Notes: generated by a model from the sequence alone, not told the origin. A DNA stretch of 64,000 nucleotides from Perilla frutescens (GCA_026008535.1 BRKX01000002.1:59021170-59085169); one strand, 5' to 3'; shown: positions 10,340 to 21,583, counted from the stretch's first letter. Numbers and translations are program-made.

Positions 10340-12490
10340 TCAAGATTTTTGAGTTTTTCTATCAGGCCAATGCCTTGTGTGTTTCCAATTTACTGGATTA
10401 AACCCTTTTGGATCAGTTCTTGGTTCGTTTCTGGAATCCAGATACTCATTATAGTGATGATAAGGTTGAAATGAGTTTCTTTGATCTGTCCTAGAAGTGC
10501 TTTGATTGAACTGCTTGACAGGGTAGGCTTGAGATCTAAACTGGTCTTTCTTAAAATGAACTGATCTATCAGTTTGTCTTGTCGGCCTTCTATATTGAGC
10601 TAGTGGCCTTTGTTGAACTGGAGGCTCTGAACGAGTGGATTGACTTGAGTGAACTGATGGTCTTGGCTGGAAATTGGGCTTCAGTTGACCTGGTGTTTTT
10701 GGTTGGTAAAACTGACCAAGTTGTCTAGGCTGAGTTTGAGAATTTTTCAATATTCCTTTTCCTTTAGTTGGCTCAGCTAGCTGATTATGAGATCTAGTGA
10801 ACCTTTTCAGGATTCCCTTATCACTGGGTTGAGCAACTGCTTTTCTTTTCTCTAGGGCAGTGAACTTGCTATATCCTAGCGCTGAGCTGCTAGTTCCAGT
10901 TCTTTGATGATTTAATATCTCATCTAAAGTTTGAGATCCCTTTTTGAACTTCAGAGTTACTTTTTCTCTTTCATGGATCTCTTGCTTGAGTTTTTTATTT
11001 TCAGCCTCTAGATCAGCAGTTCTCAATTTCAATTTCTCAAATTCTATAAACTGAGACTCAAGATAATTCAATCTTTCATGATCAATGCTCAGTTTTCTAA
11101 CTTTATTTCTCAGTTCATCATTTTCATCTTTCAGTTCAACATGCAAGCAAGATATTGAAGCTAATTGATCTTCTAGCATCATAAGTTTCATATCAAGTTC
11201 ATTACTAGAGACAGTTGCTTCATTGATATGATAGAAAGAGGTTTGAGAATCAACTGTACTAACCTCTTCATCATTTTCAGCCATGAGGCAGAATAGCGCT
11301 TCATCATCTGAGTTGTAGCCGTCAGAATCAATTCTAGATGGATAGTCTGAATCGTCTAGCACGGCATTCTCATAATTTGCAACCATTTCTTTCCTTTTGA
11401 AGAAGCTTCGCCTCACTTTGGCTTTCTTGTCTTCAGGGAGTTCTGGACATTCATATCTGTAATGTCCTTATTTCTGGCAGTGAAAGCATTCTCCAAGATT
11501 TCGATTGCCACCCCTGAATGGTTCAGCTGACCGTTCAGCTGGTTGATGAGTTCTCTTATCTTTTGGGATTTCACCAGTTTGAAGTGGAACTGATTGTTTA
11601 TCCCAAACTCTCCTCAACTTTTCTAGCAACCTGGTAACTGATTGGATTTGATCATTGATGTCATCAGTTAGATTCTCCTTCTTTTCAGTTGCTTCTCTTT
11701 TTCATTCAGTTGAAGATCCGCCTTGATTTTCTCTGGTTGGTGAGCTCATGGGTCGGAAGTTGTTCCTTCCTCGAGTGTCTCTAAACCGGTTCCTTTCACC
11801 GTAGAAAGCTGCATCTTGAGCTGACGATGTTGATGCTTCCTTTTTTCAGTTTAGACTATACTCATGAGCTTTGAGAGAACCAAACAGTTCTCTTGGAGTG
11901 ATGCTATTTAGATTTATTGATTCCTTTGTAGCTATCACTTTCATATCCCATTCTTCAGTGAGATTATCCAATATCTTGGAATTCATCTCAGAATTGGGAT
12001 AACTCCTCCCGAGGTTGTTCATCTCACTGATAATGCCTAGAAATCTGGTTTCAAGGCTTGAGATGGACTCTTCTGGCTACATTTTGAAGGATTCATATAT
12101 GTCGACTGCCAGTTGGAGCTTGTTCTCTTTGATGGCTTCGGACTCTTTGCATAGATCTGCTAGTAGGTCCCATATCTCCTTGGCAGTTGTGCAGTTCTTT
12201 GTGTCCTTCATTCAATCTTCATCTAGAGTTTGAAATAATGCAGCTTGAGCAACGAACTCTAGATTCTTTAACTTCTTCTCTTCACTGGTGAGAAGATTAG
12301 TTGGCTTTGGGATCCTTGCCGGTTGATTAATATCAACTATGTGAGCGTCATTGTCCATCATGATGATGATTGGACCGTCTTCAATGACTTCCCACATATT
12401 CTCATGAATTAAGCAGAGATGCGCCTTCATTCTCCTCCTCCAGTTATCATAGTTCTCAACTTAAAATAAAGGTAGCTTATGGTTTCCCAT
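10340..12490 (-). pseudogene. Gag of copia element 1 with zinc knuckle and coiled coil
   Basis: The frame starts at the ATG at 12,490 (MGNHKLPLF, then a stop). It carries the retroelement capsid signature NYDNWRRRMKAHL and WEVIEDGP, then a CCHC zinc knuckle CFHCQK*GHYRYEC at about 11,470 in which a stop replaces one spacer residue. After the knuckle come an acidic segment (ALFCLMAENDEE), a heptad-rich coiled coil (LKDENDELRNKVRKL and on, about 11,040-11,180) and a basic, Gln/Arg-rich tail ending at 10,340. At least seven stops but no frameshift occur in this 2.1 kb. A long coiled coil after the knuckle is typical of Sirevirus gag (from memory). Confidence 0.75.
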
Positions 12491-12564
12491 AGCTTGAATA
12501 TTAGCACAGATAAGTAGATCTGATTCAGTTGATCTACAGAAATGGCCGATCCGTAAAATCAACC

Positions 12565-12576
12565 GCTCTAATACCA
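12565..12576 (-). other. Primer-binding site of copia element 1
   Basis: The minus strand reads TGGTATTAGAGC, complementary to the 3' end of initiator methionine tRNA apart from one change (TGGTATCAGAGC is usual). It starts two bases after the LTR end, which fixes the LTR boundary. Confidence 0.8.
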
Positions 12577-13333
12577 CTTGTTGGTCTCGGGCGAGTTGAT
12601 ATCAGTTTAGAGGGGGGGTGAATAAACTGATTAAAACTTTTTGCTTCAAATGCGGAATAATAGGGGCCCTTTTGATTCGCTTTAGAGAGACTTATCTATG
12701 CACAACCTTATTGATCAGTTAAGGCAGTTTGGGTGTAGCTTGTGTAAAATTGTGTACAGTTCAAAGATATGCAATAAACAAAACAGTATAGCACACAAGA
12801 GATTTATAGAGGTTCGAAGTCTCAAACTTCTATGTCCTCTCTTCCTTCCGCAGAAGGGCAACTTCACTATATAACTTGAGTTTCTTTACAAATTACATAA
12901 TAAAGGACAGTTGGCTAAACCTGGTAACTGCTCGCTACCTCAGCGGGTCGACGGCTTACACTTGAAGTCCCTAACTGCTCGCTAGGAAGGTAGGTGCTAT
13001 TGTCGTCTTTACAAGGTTTTAGATCTCTTTCGATCTTCAAGAGGTTAGTCTTGAACAGGGGGTATCAACTGATGTGCTCCTTCAATTGAGCTAGGTAGTT
13101 GATCGTTGTATAGCTGAAAATTGAGAAGGCTACCCTGGTTGGATCGTCAACAGCTAGCTGATTATCTTGACTCTGTGAATTCTTCTTCTCAGTTGGACTC
13201 TCGCAGTTTCTATCAAATGCTGAACTTGAGCTTGAGTGGGAGGGAGAAAGAAAAGCTCTTGCTTGAATATTTCAAGAATGTATATGCGAAAGTTGTGTAG
13301 GCGAAGAGTTATTTAAACTTTGATTCACTCGAA

Positions 13334-13340
13334 TTTTATA
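13334..13340 (-). promoter_or_regulatory. LTR promoter TATA box of copia element 1
   Basis: TATAAAA on the minus strand, inside the LTR, downstream of the 44-bp repeats and upstream of R-U5. This is the expected place for the retroelement core promoter. Confidence 0.5.
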
Positions 13341-13580
13341 GAGGAGTGATTTTATGAGCGTTGAGTTCCATCGATCGGTGGCTCTGTTGGTTCATCAATG
13401 GTAGATGGTCTTTATTGATCACTGGAGCTCTTGGTTGAAGTAGCCGTTACTCTGCCAATCGACCTTCATTGGATATTTAATTCCAGGATTTCCGTTGGAG
13501 CATTTATTTCAGGATTCGCCGGTTTGAGCAATAACTCCAGGGTTCTCTGGTTTCAGTTTTGAGTTCCAGTTAGTAGTACT

Positions 13581-13900
13581 GAACTTGTCTGTTCAGTTCG
13601 GTCATTGCTCCAGTTGGTAGTTTTGAGCTTGTCAGCTGAGTTTGGCTATTGCTCCAGTTGGCAGTTCTGAGCTTGTCAGCTGAGTTTGGCTATTGCTCCA
13701 GTTGGGAGTTCTGAGCTTGTCAGCTGAGATTGGCTATTGCTCCAGTTGGCAGTTCTGAGCTTGTCAGCTGAGTTTGGCCATTGCTCCAGTTGGCAGTTCT
13801 GAGCTTGTCAGCTCAGTTTGGCCATTGCTCCAGTTGGCAGTTCTGAGCTTGTCAGCTCAGATTGGACGTTGCTCCAGTTGGCAGTTTTGAGCTTTGTTTC
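13581..13900. repeat. 44-bp tandem repeat, about seven units, in the LTR U3
   Basis: Units starting GA(G/A)CTTGTC begin at 13581, 13625, 13669, 13713, 13757, 13801 and 13845, exactly 44 bp apart, with a decayed eighth start at 13889. Each holds TTGCTCCAGTTGG and GTCAGCT(G/C)AG. They lie upstream of the LTR TATA box, so a role as a U3 enhancer is likely (inference). Confidence 0.9.
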
Positions 13901-14373
13901 TCCAGTTCGATTGATCCCATGTTCTTGGCTAGCTTGTCAGCTTGACTGATTTCTCTTGAGCTTTCTTGTCAGCTTGACTAATCATAAGCTTGGCTGACTT
14001 CAGTTCTGGCCTTCAGCTGATCTGTTTTACTTCAGTTCTCTCAGTTGGATACTTCAAGTCCTTAGCTTAAACTGATGTTTTATCAGTTCCTTCAGTCTTA
14101 GTCAATTATTTTCTCCCTCAGCTCAGCTGACTTAGATGTCAGTTTGTTTCGACTAGTTCAACTTCACAGTTGAGTTGAATTCTGACTGGGTGACGTATCC
14201 TTCAGCTTGCAAACCAAACTTCAGATTGGTTGACTTCGACTTTACTTGAGTTCCTTGATGCTCTGGATTAGTCAGCTCAGATCTGCAACTTTAATTTTTG
14301 TCAGTTTTTCATAACTAATTTTGACATCTCATCAAACCCTAATCTAGAGGTTCCTTGATAGTATTTCCTAACA

Positions 14374-14455
14374 CAGAGGACGGTGTCCCCATTGTCTTCT
14401 CGAATATTTGTTTCATCATCTCAAACATGACAGTGAGATATTTGGCTTCCGCCAT
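14374..14455 (-). pseudogene. 5' end of a gene cut off by the copia element 1 LTR
   Basis: The ATG at 14,455 (MAEAKYLTVMFEMMKQIFEK...) is followed by about 27 codons and then runs directly into the LTR terminus (TGTTAGG) at 14,373. A pyrimidine-rich leader precedes the ATG. The fragment sits downstream of the pol gene of copia element 2 on the same strand. It may be an accessory reading frame of that element, or a host gene. It starts MA(E), like copies A-C, but is too short to assign. Confidence 0.4.
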
Positions 14456-15124
14456 TGATAGGCTGTAAAAAAAACTTGCAGAAAGAGAGAAATCAAGAGT
14501 AGGAGACAAAAAGGCTTCGAGAAGGAGAGAGTGGGAGAAATAGAGAAACAAAAGAATTTCAAAACTGAGTTGATATAACTCTCACCCTCAAAAATCAGAA
14601 CTGCCCAATTGTCACATCACCCATTTTTTGATAAAAAAATTATAAATAATTCGAAGTTAGTGGATAGGGATACACCATATCAAAAATAATACTTATCACA
14701 AAAATTTAAAAAGTGAATCTTTGTGGACCCGAAAATATTTTCTATTTTTTTTATTTATAAATCAAATAACGGAGAAAGAAAAACACAAAAAGATATAATT
14801 CTAGGCATGTAATTTCTGAAGTATATCGTTTCTCTGCAATCTTGGTCACAACATCAGCTACAACACAGACAAACAGTGAATAAACCCAACTATAATTCAC
14901 CTTATAGAATTACAGCTATTTCATTCACAAACACAGACATAGAATTTCAAGTAGCTGATTTTGTTAAATAAAAGTAGAAACACAATAATTTCATTAAGTA
15001 AGCCTTGAATTGTACTTAAAAGAATTAACTAAAATAAAATAAAAAAGAAACACACATGATAAACAACTGATGTTGATAAAAAGAACTCACATCGAGTTCA
15101 ACATCAGTAAACAAAAAGATCTAA
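14456..15124. other. Non-coding region downstream of copia element 2 pol
   Basis: AT-rich. No gene, LTR terminus or polypurine tract was recognised. It is probably the post-pol untranslated part of copia element 2, separated from its 3' LTR by the copia element 1 insertion. Confidence 0.35.
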
Positions 15125-16531
15125 TTAAATAGAACACATTCTAAGAGACTTTCTCAAGGTAGAAAATCTCTCGAAATCAAGAGGCTTGGTAAAAATATTT
15201 ACTGTTTGATTCTCAGTGTATGTGTATTTGATGTTTATGATCTCCTTTTCCACCAAGTCTCTGATAAAGTGATGTTGAATGTTGATATGCTTAGTGCGTA
15301 AATGTTGAACAGGGTTCTTGGAAATTTCAATAGCACTAGCATTATCACACAGCAAGGTCAGTGATGAGCTTGTCATGCCATAGTCCTTCAACATTTGATT
15401 CAGCCATACCAACTGAGCACAACAACTAGCAGCTGCAACATATTCGGATTCAGCTGTTGACAAGGAGATGCAATTTTGTTTCTTGCTTGACCAAGAAACC
15501 ATATTGCTCTTCCTATCATCAACATCACTTGCCTAATCTAAATCACTGTATTCAATGAGGCTGGTATTGGTGTCTTTGCAATATCTGATTCCAAAGTTGA
15601 CTGTGCTAGCAACATATCAAATTATTCTTTTGACAGCCTTCAAGTGAGACTCCTTGGGTTGAGCTTGGTATCTAGCACATACTCCAACACTGAACATGAT
15701 ATCAGATCTGCTGGCAGTCAAGTAGAGCAAGCTTACGATCATTCCTCTGTACATTGTTGGATCAACATTGACTCCAACATCGTCTTTGCTTAGTTTTTCA
15801 AAGGATCCCATTGGTGTTTTCATGGGCTTTGCAACTTCAAGTCCAAAGCGCTTGATCAGATTTTTGGCATACTTACTTTGAGATATAAAAATCTCATCTT
15901 TATCTTGCTTGATTTGGAGACTAAGAAAGTAGGCCAATTCACCGACCATGCTCATCTCAAATGTGATGCACATTACATCAACAAACTCCCTAAGGAGGTT
16001 AGAACAAGTGGATCCAAACACAATATCATCAACGTAGATTTGTGCAACAGTAATGTGTTTGTGAATCCTTTTGATAAACAATGTTTTATCAACCACGCCT
16101 CTTGAAAAACCAAAGTCAATTAAAAACTCCGTAAGTCGAGCATACCAAGCTCTAGGAGCTTGTTTAAGCCCATACAAGGCCTTGTGTAATTTCAGCACAT
16201 GGTTTGGTTTTTCATGACATTCAAAGCCTTTTGGTTGTTCAACATAGGCTTCCTCATTCAAAAAGCCATTTAGAAAGGCATTTTTGACATCCATTTGATG
16301 CAGTGTAAACCCAATGTGGTAAGCAATGGCAAGTAGAAGACGGATAGACTCTATTCTAGCAACAGGAGCAAATCTTTCATCATAGTATATTCCTTCTACT
16401 TGTGTATAACCTTGAGCCACTAGCCTGGCTTTGTTTCTGACCACATTACCAAACTCATCAGTCTTGTTCTTAAAAATCCATTTAGTTCCAATAACATTTT
16501 TATTTTCAGGCCTTGGAACTAATTCCCACAT
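15125..16531 (-). pseudogene. Reverse transcriptase and RNase H of copia element 2
   Basis: All reverse transcriptase landmarks are readable: VIGTKWIFKNK, ARLVAQGYTQ, DERFAPVARIES, HQMDVKNAFLNG, YVEQPKGFE, ALYGLKQAPRAWY and the catalytic IYVDDIVFGS (about 16,040). RNase H follows after a TGA (about 15,615): YSDLD then a TAG where Trp is expected, SLSTAESEYVAA, LLCDNASAIEI and HINIQHHFIRD. The stretch ends with DFERFSTLRKSL and a TAG at 15,125. Apart from these stops the frame is continuous over the 1.4 kb. Confidence 0.8.
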
Positions 16532-16537
16532 ATTATT

Positions 16538-17980
16538 TCAAACAAACTGAATCAACTCATTATGCATTGCTTCTACCCAAAATTCATATTTTAGTACTTC
16601 CTTGACATTTTTAGGTTCAACATTCGATAGAAAGCATGATATGGACACAAGGTTAATAAATGTTGACATGCAAACCTGTTTGACCAATTCAACAACATCA
16701 GTTGAGCTCTTTGTTCTGGATTTGACCCCTTGAGATCCATCACCAATGATTTGGAAATTTGGGTGATCTCTTTTGATTCTTCTTAGAGGATCATGTCTTA
16801 GTTCATACTGAGCCAGTGGAAGTTCATCATCGCTTTCAGATGAAGAGTCTGAATCTGGTGTATGGGGTGATGTTGATTCCTTCACTGATGGAGAAGAAAC
16901 ATTGGTTTTGACATCAGGGCTTTTCATAAGACTTTTGTCAATGTTACTGGACTCCTTGTCGGCAACATCTGGTTCATGTAAGAGAAATGACACATCATCT
17001 TCTTCAGTTCTTGTTGTCAGACCTGCAAGATCATCAAACATAACATTGACAGATTCTTGTACGACCTTAGTTCTTAGATTAAGAACCCGATATGCTCTGT
17101 TGTTTTGAGCATATCCCAAGAACAGTCATTTGTCACTCTTGGAGTCAAACTTTCCAAGGTGATCTCTGTCATTCAAGATGTAACAGACACATCCAAACAC
17201 ATGAAAATATTTGAGATTTGGCTTTCTCTCTCTTAGAAGTTCATACGGAGTCTCCTTTCTTCCTGGTCGAAGATAAACTCTGTTTCTGATGTGACACGCT
17301 GTGTTAACAGCTTCAGCCCACAGCTTCTTTGAAAGCCCTTTGGCCTGTAACATTGCACATGACATCTCCTATAGAGTTCGATTCTTTCTTTCCACTACTC
17401 CATTTTGTTGTGGAGTTTTAAGCACTGAATACTCATGGAGTATTCATTTCCTTTCACAAAAATCATTGAATGCAACATTCTCAAATTCTCTTCCATGATC
17501 TGTTCTTACGCATGCAATGTTGGTGTCAAATTGCAGACACATTGTGCGGCAGAATCTTTTGAAGACCTTGAAGATTTCAGATTTTTCGTGCAGAAATCCA
17601 ACCCAAGTATACCTTGAGAAATCATCAATAATGACAAGGATGAAACTCTTACCACTCATACTTTTTATATCGACTGGTCCCATGATGTCCATGTGTAAGA
17701 GTTGAAAATATTTTGTTGTTTGACAATCACCCAGGCTTTTATGAGGAATTATGGTTTGTTTTCCCTTTTGGCAAGCACCACATACAACATCGTCATCAAC
17801 ATTCAGTTTCGGTAGGCCACGAACAGCATCAAACACAATCAGCTTTTTCAAATTTACCATACTCACATGACCGAGTTTTTGATGAATCAACTTTGTTTCA
17901 TCATTTAAAGTCATGTTGCAGGTTTCATCTTTGTCAGCATGGTAGCAATTGTCAGATGCAAGGCTACAAACATTATGCAT
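16538..17980 (-). pseudogene. Integrase region of copia element 2
   Basis: The zinc-binding LIHQKLGHVSMVNL is followed by the core motifs LLHMDIMGPV and VRTDHGREFENV. Stops follow near 17,443, 17,368 and 17,123. The C-terminal motifs GRKETPYELL, FHVFGCVCYIL and LFLGYAQNNRAYRV are clear. The acidic Ser-rich linker to RT (SDSSSESDDELPL) is intact. The frame from 17,980 to 16,538 is continuous except for the stops. Confidence 0.75.
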
Positions 17981-18561
17981 TTGTCATGTTTGTCAAACAC
18001 TTCACAAGTGTTTTTATCAAACTTGACATGCATACCATCGTCACAAAGCTGACTAATACTGATCAAATTGGCCGTTAGTCCTTCAACATGTAGGACATTC
18101 TGAAGCTTAGGAAAATGTTTCATATTCAATGTACCTTTTCTGACAATGTTTTCTTGAGCTCCTCCTCCGTAGCTGACTTTGCCTTTGCTTGTAGTGGTAT
18201 ATTCTTCAAGAAACTCCTTATTGTCGATCATGTGTTGAGAACATCCACTGTTGAAGTACCATGTTCCGGCAATGTTAGCCTTCAGTGATGTGTACACAAC
18301 ATTGTATGTAACTTTCATCTTTTTGGACTTCATCGGATTCTTGTTCTTTGATGTGATCTCTGATGTTGTTCTCCCGGTTGCAACATCATCATGAAACTTG
18401 AAGCAATATGGTTTGATATGTCCAGGCTCCTGACAGTAATGGCACACATATTTTCGCACCTTTGAGTCTTTACATTGCTTCTGATCATCATCTTCAACAT
18501 TACTCTCTGTCGACATGTTTGGGTTGTTTTCTTTCACAACGTTGTTGTTTGAGAAAGTCAT
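17911..18561 (-). pseudogene. Gag zinc knuckle and protease of copia element 2, with a mutated active site
   Basis: A CCHC knuckle, CHYCQEPGHIKPYC (about 18,440), is followed by the protease motif WYFNSGCSQHMID (about 18,260). The family's catalytic motif is DSG. Here the codon is AAC, so the nucleophilic Asp is replaced by Asn and the protease should be inactive. GAG-pre-integrase residues NLISISQLCDDGMHVKF follow. A frame change occurs near 17,975. Confidence 0.75.
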
Positions 18562-18600
18562 GGAAATTTTGTTTGAGAATCCCAGTCCAGCCCTGTCTGT

Positions 18601-20162
18601 CTATCCTAATGTTAAGGCTGCATTTAGGATATTCATTCCTTGATTCCATTTCTGAAAGGTTCTTGAGGTGCTCTCCACTTCCTTCTTCAGTTTGGTGATT
18701 TCAGCATCACTCCTGGTGAGTCTAATTTCCAGACCCACAACCTTCTCTCTAAGAAGCTGATTTTCTTCCATAAGAAATCTCAGTTCTTTTGATTGAGTTG
18801 TCCATTGACTGCAGACTTCATTCACAACATCATTGAGCTCTTCAAGAGAGGCAGTGGGGCGTTCTTCCTGTGGATCAACCTCTCTGATCTCGGAAGTGTG
18901 ATTAAACTCATCCAGTAGAGTCATTTCATACCAATTAGTAGTGTTAGGAGAGATCTCAGTGGCTTTATCTTCAACATCTGGGAGAACTTCATCTTCAATT
19001 TCACATTCTTCAATGTCTAGTTCGTCAGGTTCATCAATACCGTTCAGGGCATCAATAATCTGGTCATCTTTCTCCATGACATTGATGAACAACACTCTCT
19101 AATCTGAATCATTTTCAGCATCAGACTCATCACTGAGAACAACATTGAAATTATTTCTTTGTCTTCTTCGTGCTGTAGGGCATTCATTAGAGTAATGACC
19201 AAATCCAAAACATGCTCTATATTGAACTGAATCAATGTCTTTCCCAGTGTCAGCAACTTCTTTCTTAACATTTGATCTTCCAGAGTTTGATGTTCATGAG
19301 AATGAAGAGTCAAACAGCCATCGAGGTTTGATGTTTGGGGGGCTTTTCTTCATGGACCGAACCAGTGAGTTGAACTTCTTTATCAAGAGTGCAACACTTA
19401 GATTTTCTTCCTCGTTGATTTCCTGAAGACTGTCAACATCATCATGAACAACAGATGACACAATTGTTGTCTGGAGAGCAATTCCTTTTAAAGTTGAGTT
19501 TGTCTTCTGGTTTTGCAGGTTTATCTCAAACGTTAGTAAGATGTTAACCGCTTCACTTAAACTCATGGTACCACATTATGTGCTTCTTCACTTGCAGAAA
19601 TTTTCATATTGAATCTTTCTGGAAGAGTTCGAAGCAACTTGCTAACCATGTTCTTATTGGAGATTGGACTCCCAAGAGCGGTCGATTGATTTGAGATCTC
19701 ACATAATTTTTCAGCATAAGATGAAATAGTTTCATCTTCAAACATACGTAAATTTTCAAATTTTGATGTGAGTAGCCTTAGTTTGGTCTTCCTTACACTG
19801 GCAGACCCTTCATAATATTCTTGAAGAATGATCCATGCCTGATATTCAGTAACACAATTACAGATTATCTTGAAGCATGGAACATCCACTGAAGCAAAGA
19901 TCGCATTCAGAGCGCGAGCATTAAAATTTGAGATTATTCTCTCATCATTTGTCCATTGAGATTCTGGAGTTAACACAAAATCTCCATTTGGACCTTCCAT
20001 CCTAGGAGGGCTCCATTCTTTAATAACTGTCATCCATGCTCTTTCATCGATAGATTTGATGTAAATCTTCATTCGAGATTTCCACATGACATAGTTGCCA
20101 CCATTACTGTCTAGAGCAGGAGGACGACATTGATTAATCTGAATATCCATCAAGGATTTCAA
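18601..20162 (-). pseudogene. Gag of copia element 2
   Basis: The ATG near 20,162 gives MKSLMDIQINQCRPPALDS..., then NYVMWKSRMKIYIKSID and WTNDERIISNFNARALNAIF, matching the retroelement capsid (UBN2-type) family. A frame change near 19,565 is followed by SLSEAVNILLTFEINLQ. A first zinc knuckle near 19,225 has Tyr where the first Cys is expected (QYRACFGFGHYSNEC). A coiled-coil segment (ELRFLMEENQLLREKVVGLE, about 18,750) precedes the end near 18,601. Stops occur near 19,292, 19,097 and 18,600. Confidence 0.7.
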
Positions 20163-20199
20163 GCAACATTGGATCGAGTACTTAGTGTGTCAAGTATCG

Positions 20200-20211
20200 G
20201 CTCTGATGCCA
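20200..20211 (-). other. Primer-binding site of copia element 2
   Basis: The minus strand reads TGGCATCAGAGC, a near match to the initiator methionine tRNA complement (TGGTATCAGAGC). It lies two bases from the LTR end at 20,214. Confidence 0.8.
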
Positions 20212-20213
20212 CT

Positions 20214-21508
20214 TGTTAGAATTTGTTACCTGAAACAAGGTAAATTCAGATGTAAATTGCAAAATTAAATAACATATTGAAGCTAGTGTTACCACATTGC
20301 CTTCAACATGCAGCGGAAACGTAAACAATACTTTGCACAAAATAAATTTTAAATCACACTCCTTACGGTATGTGATTGCCTCAAGGTGAAATTCACTATC
20401 ACAAGTGAAATACAAAAACAATGTTGATGTTGTCACGGTTCACTTCCTTGACAACACTGCATAAAACATACAGAGGATTATCCTAACTTCACTCACTCGA
20501 ATAATCACTCAAACCAAACCTATCTAAACACTTAGATAGATTACAACAAGTCACTCTAAATCCTAGACTTCTCAAAGTTGACTATCTAACCTACACACAC
20601 AACTGGAATGAAAGTCTCCAGCTGATTGGGACGTTAGGCAGATGTCGAGGAAGATGTCTTGGATTTCAGAGATGACACTAGATGCAAGATTCAGAGCTTC
20701 TCACAAAAGACGGTGATAACCTGCTTGCATAAATGATTTTAAGGTCTAAGGAGACCTTAAATAATTCCTCCGTCTTGTATTGGCAGTTGCTTCACGATCC
20801 TAGATGACTTGGACTTGAATCAACCGTCTTCCACTACCCATTGCTGAATGTGGACTTGAGATAACCGTCTTTTGCATTGCATGGCACACGTTCTTCAACA
20901 TCGTGCAATAGTAGCAGTTATTCCAGTGACCCACGATCTCCTGCAACAGTTAGTGTCCAAGAAGGAGTGGAAACTTCACGTCCCCATGAAATCCGAAACA
21001 GATTTTGAACAAGTCAAAATCAAACTTTATCCACATTTTAAATCAAAATAAAATATCTAATAAATTCCTAAAAACGTGGAAAATCAAATGTGATAAATAT
21101 CACAATATATTTAGATTAATTTAAAATAAATTAATCCAAAATACTAGGAAATGATAAGATTAATGATCTGAGTGTTGTGCTCGATGTGACGAGAATGACG
21201 GAACAACATTCGATACGGCATTAATTGCGATGTTATCAAACTAAGTGATAACATCATCTGGAATACGTCATACTCAACAGAATGAACGTATCTTGACCTC
21301 CCAAACATGATCGGCGCAAGATCTTCAAAACATGGAAATTGCCATAATTAAATTGTTTCTGGGTATGTCTAGAAGATCAGAGGGAACAGTTCACCAACTG
21401 TTCTTCATTGCTTGCACAGCGGAACATTTATTTTCAGGAACATACCCAAGCACACTTTGTCGAATATCTCGCCAAAACAAACTTTAGTGCATAATGATGG
21501 CACTAACA
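20214..21508 (-). repeat. 5' LTR of copia element 2
   Basis: About 1.3 kb. On the minus strand it starts TGTTAGTGCCATC (21,508) and ends TTCTAACA (20,214), with matching TG...CA termini, next to the primer-binding site. The flanking bases to the right are GAATA; the partner duplication is not in the window. Confidence 0.7.
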
Positions 21509-21583
21509 GAATAATATATGCACAATATATACATATGTATAAATACAAAATTATATCATTATATATGACTAAGTGATTTGGTC

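Larger units (their letters stand above)
6878..14373 (-). mobile_element. Copia element 1: Sirevirus-like Ty1/copia retrotransposon (gag-pol plus 5' LTR), degenerate
   Basis: In order on the minus strand are the LTR (12,579-14,373), primer-binding site (12,565-12,576), gag, protease, integrase, reverse transcriptase and RNase H. The gene order protease-integrase-RT-RNase H defines Ty1/copia. The coiled-coil after the zinc knuckle and the LCLMA-like acidic gag segment (ALFCLMAENDEE) suggest the Sirevirus/SIRE lineage. The reading frame from the ATG at 12,490 to 6,878 is disrupted by about sixteen in-frame stops but only about two indels: one base near 9,716, and about 8 bp in RT near 7,975. 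No 3' LTR is recognised in the window. Confidence 0.85.
12579..14373 (-). repeat. 5' LTR of copia element 1
   Basis: The LTR is about 1.8 kb. On the minus strand it runs from TGTTAGGAAATAC (14,373) to GACCAACA (12,579), with the expected TG...CA ends, and abuts the primer-binding site. A TATA box (TATAAAA, minus, 13,334-13,340) separates a long U3 with a 44-bp tandem repeat from R-U5. The R-U5 part includes the G-rich segment at 12,608-12,620. No second copy was found in the window, so identity-based dating is impossible here. Confidence 0.75.
14374..21508 (-). mobile_element. Copia element 2: second Sirevirus-like Ty1/copia retrotransposon, interrupted at its 3' side
   Basis: Minus-strand order: LTR (20,214-21,508), primer-binding site (20,200-20,211), gag, protease, integrase, RT and RNase H ending at 15,125. 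The capsid start RPPALDSNGGNYVMWKSRM is Sirevirus-like. Several stops and about two or three frameshifts (near 19,565 and 17,975) disable it. The left (3') part with its LTR is missing from where it is expected, which fits insertion of copia element 1 at 14,373. Confidence 0.8.

Noticed and set aside
13581..13900. Evenly spaced 44-bp repeats that could suggest a CRISPR array
   Set aside because: The whole unit repeats with no variable spacers, in a plant LTR.
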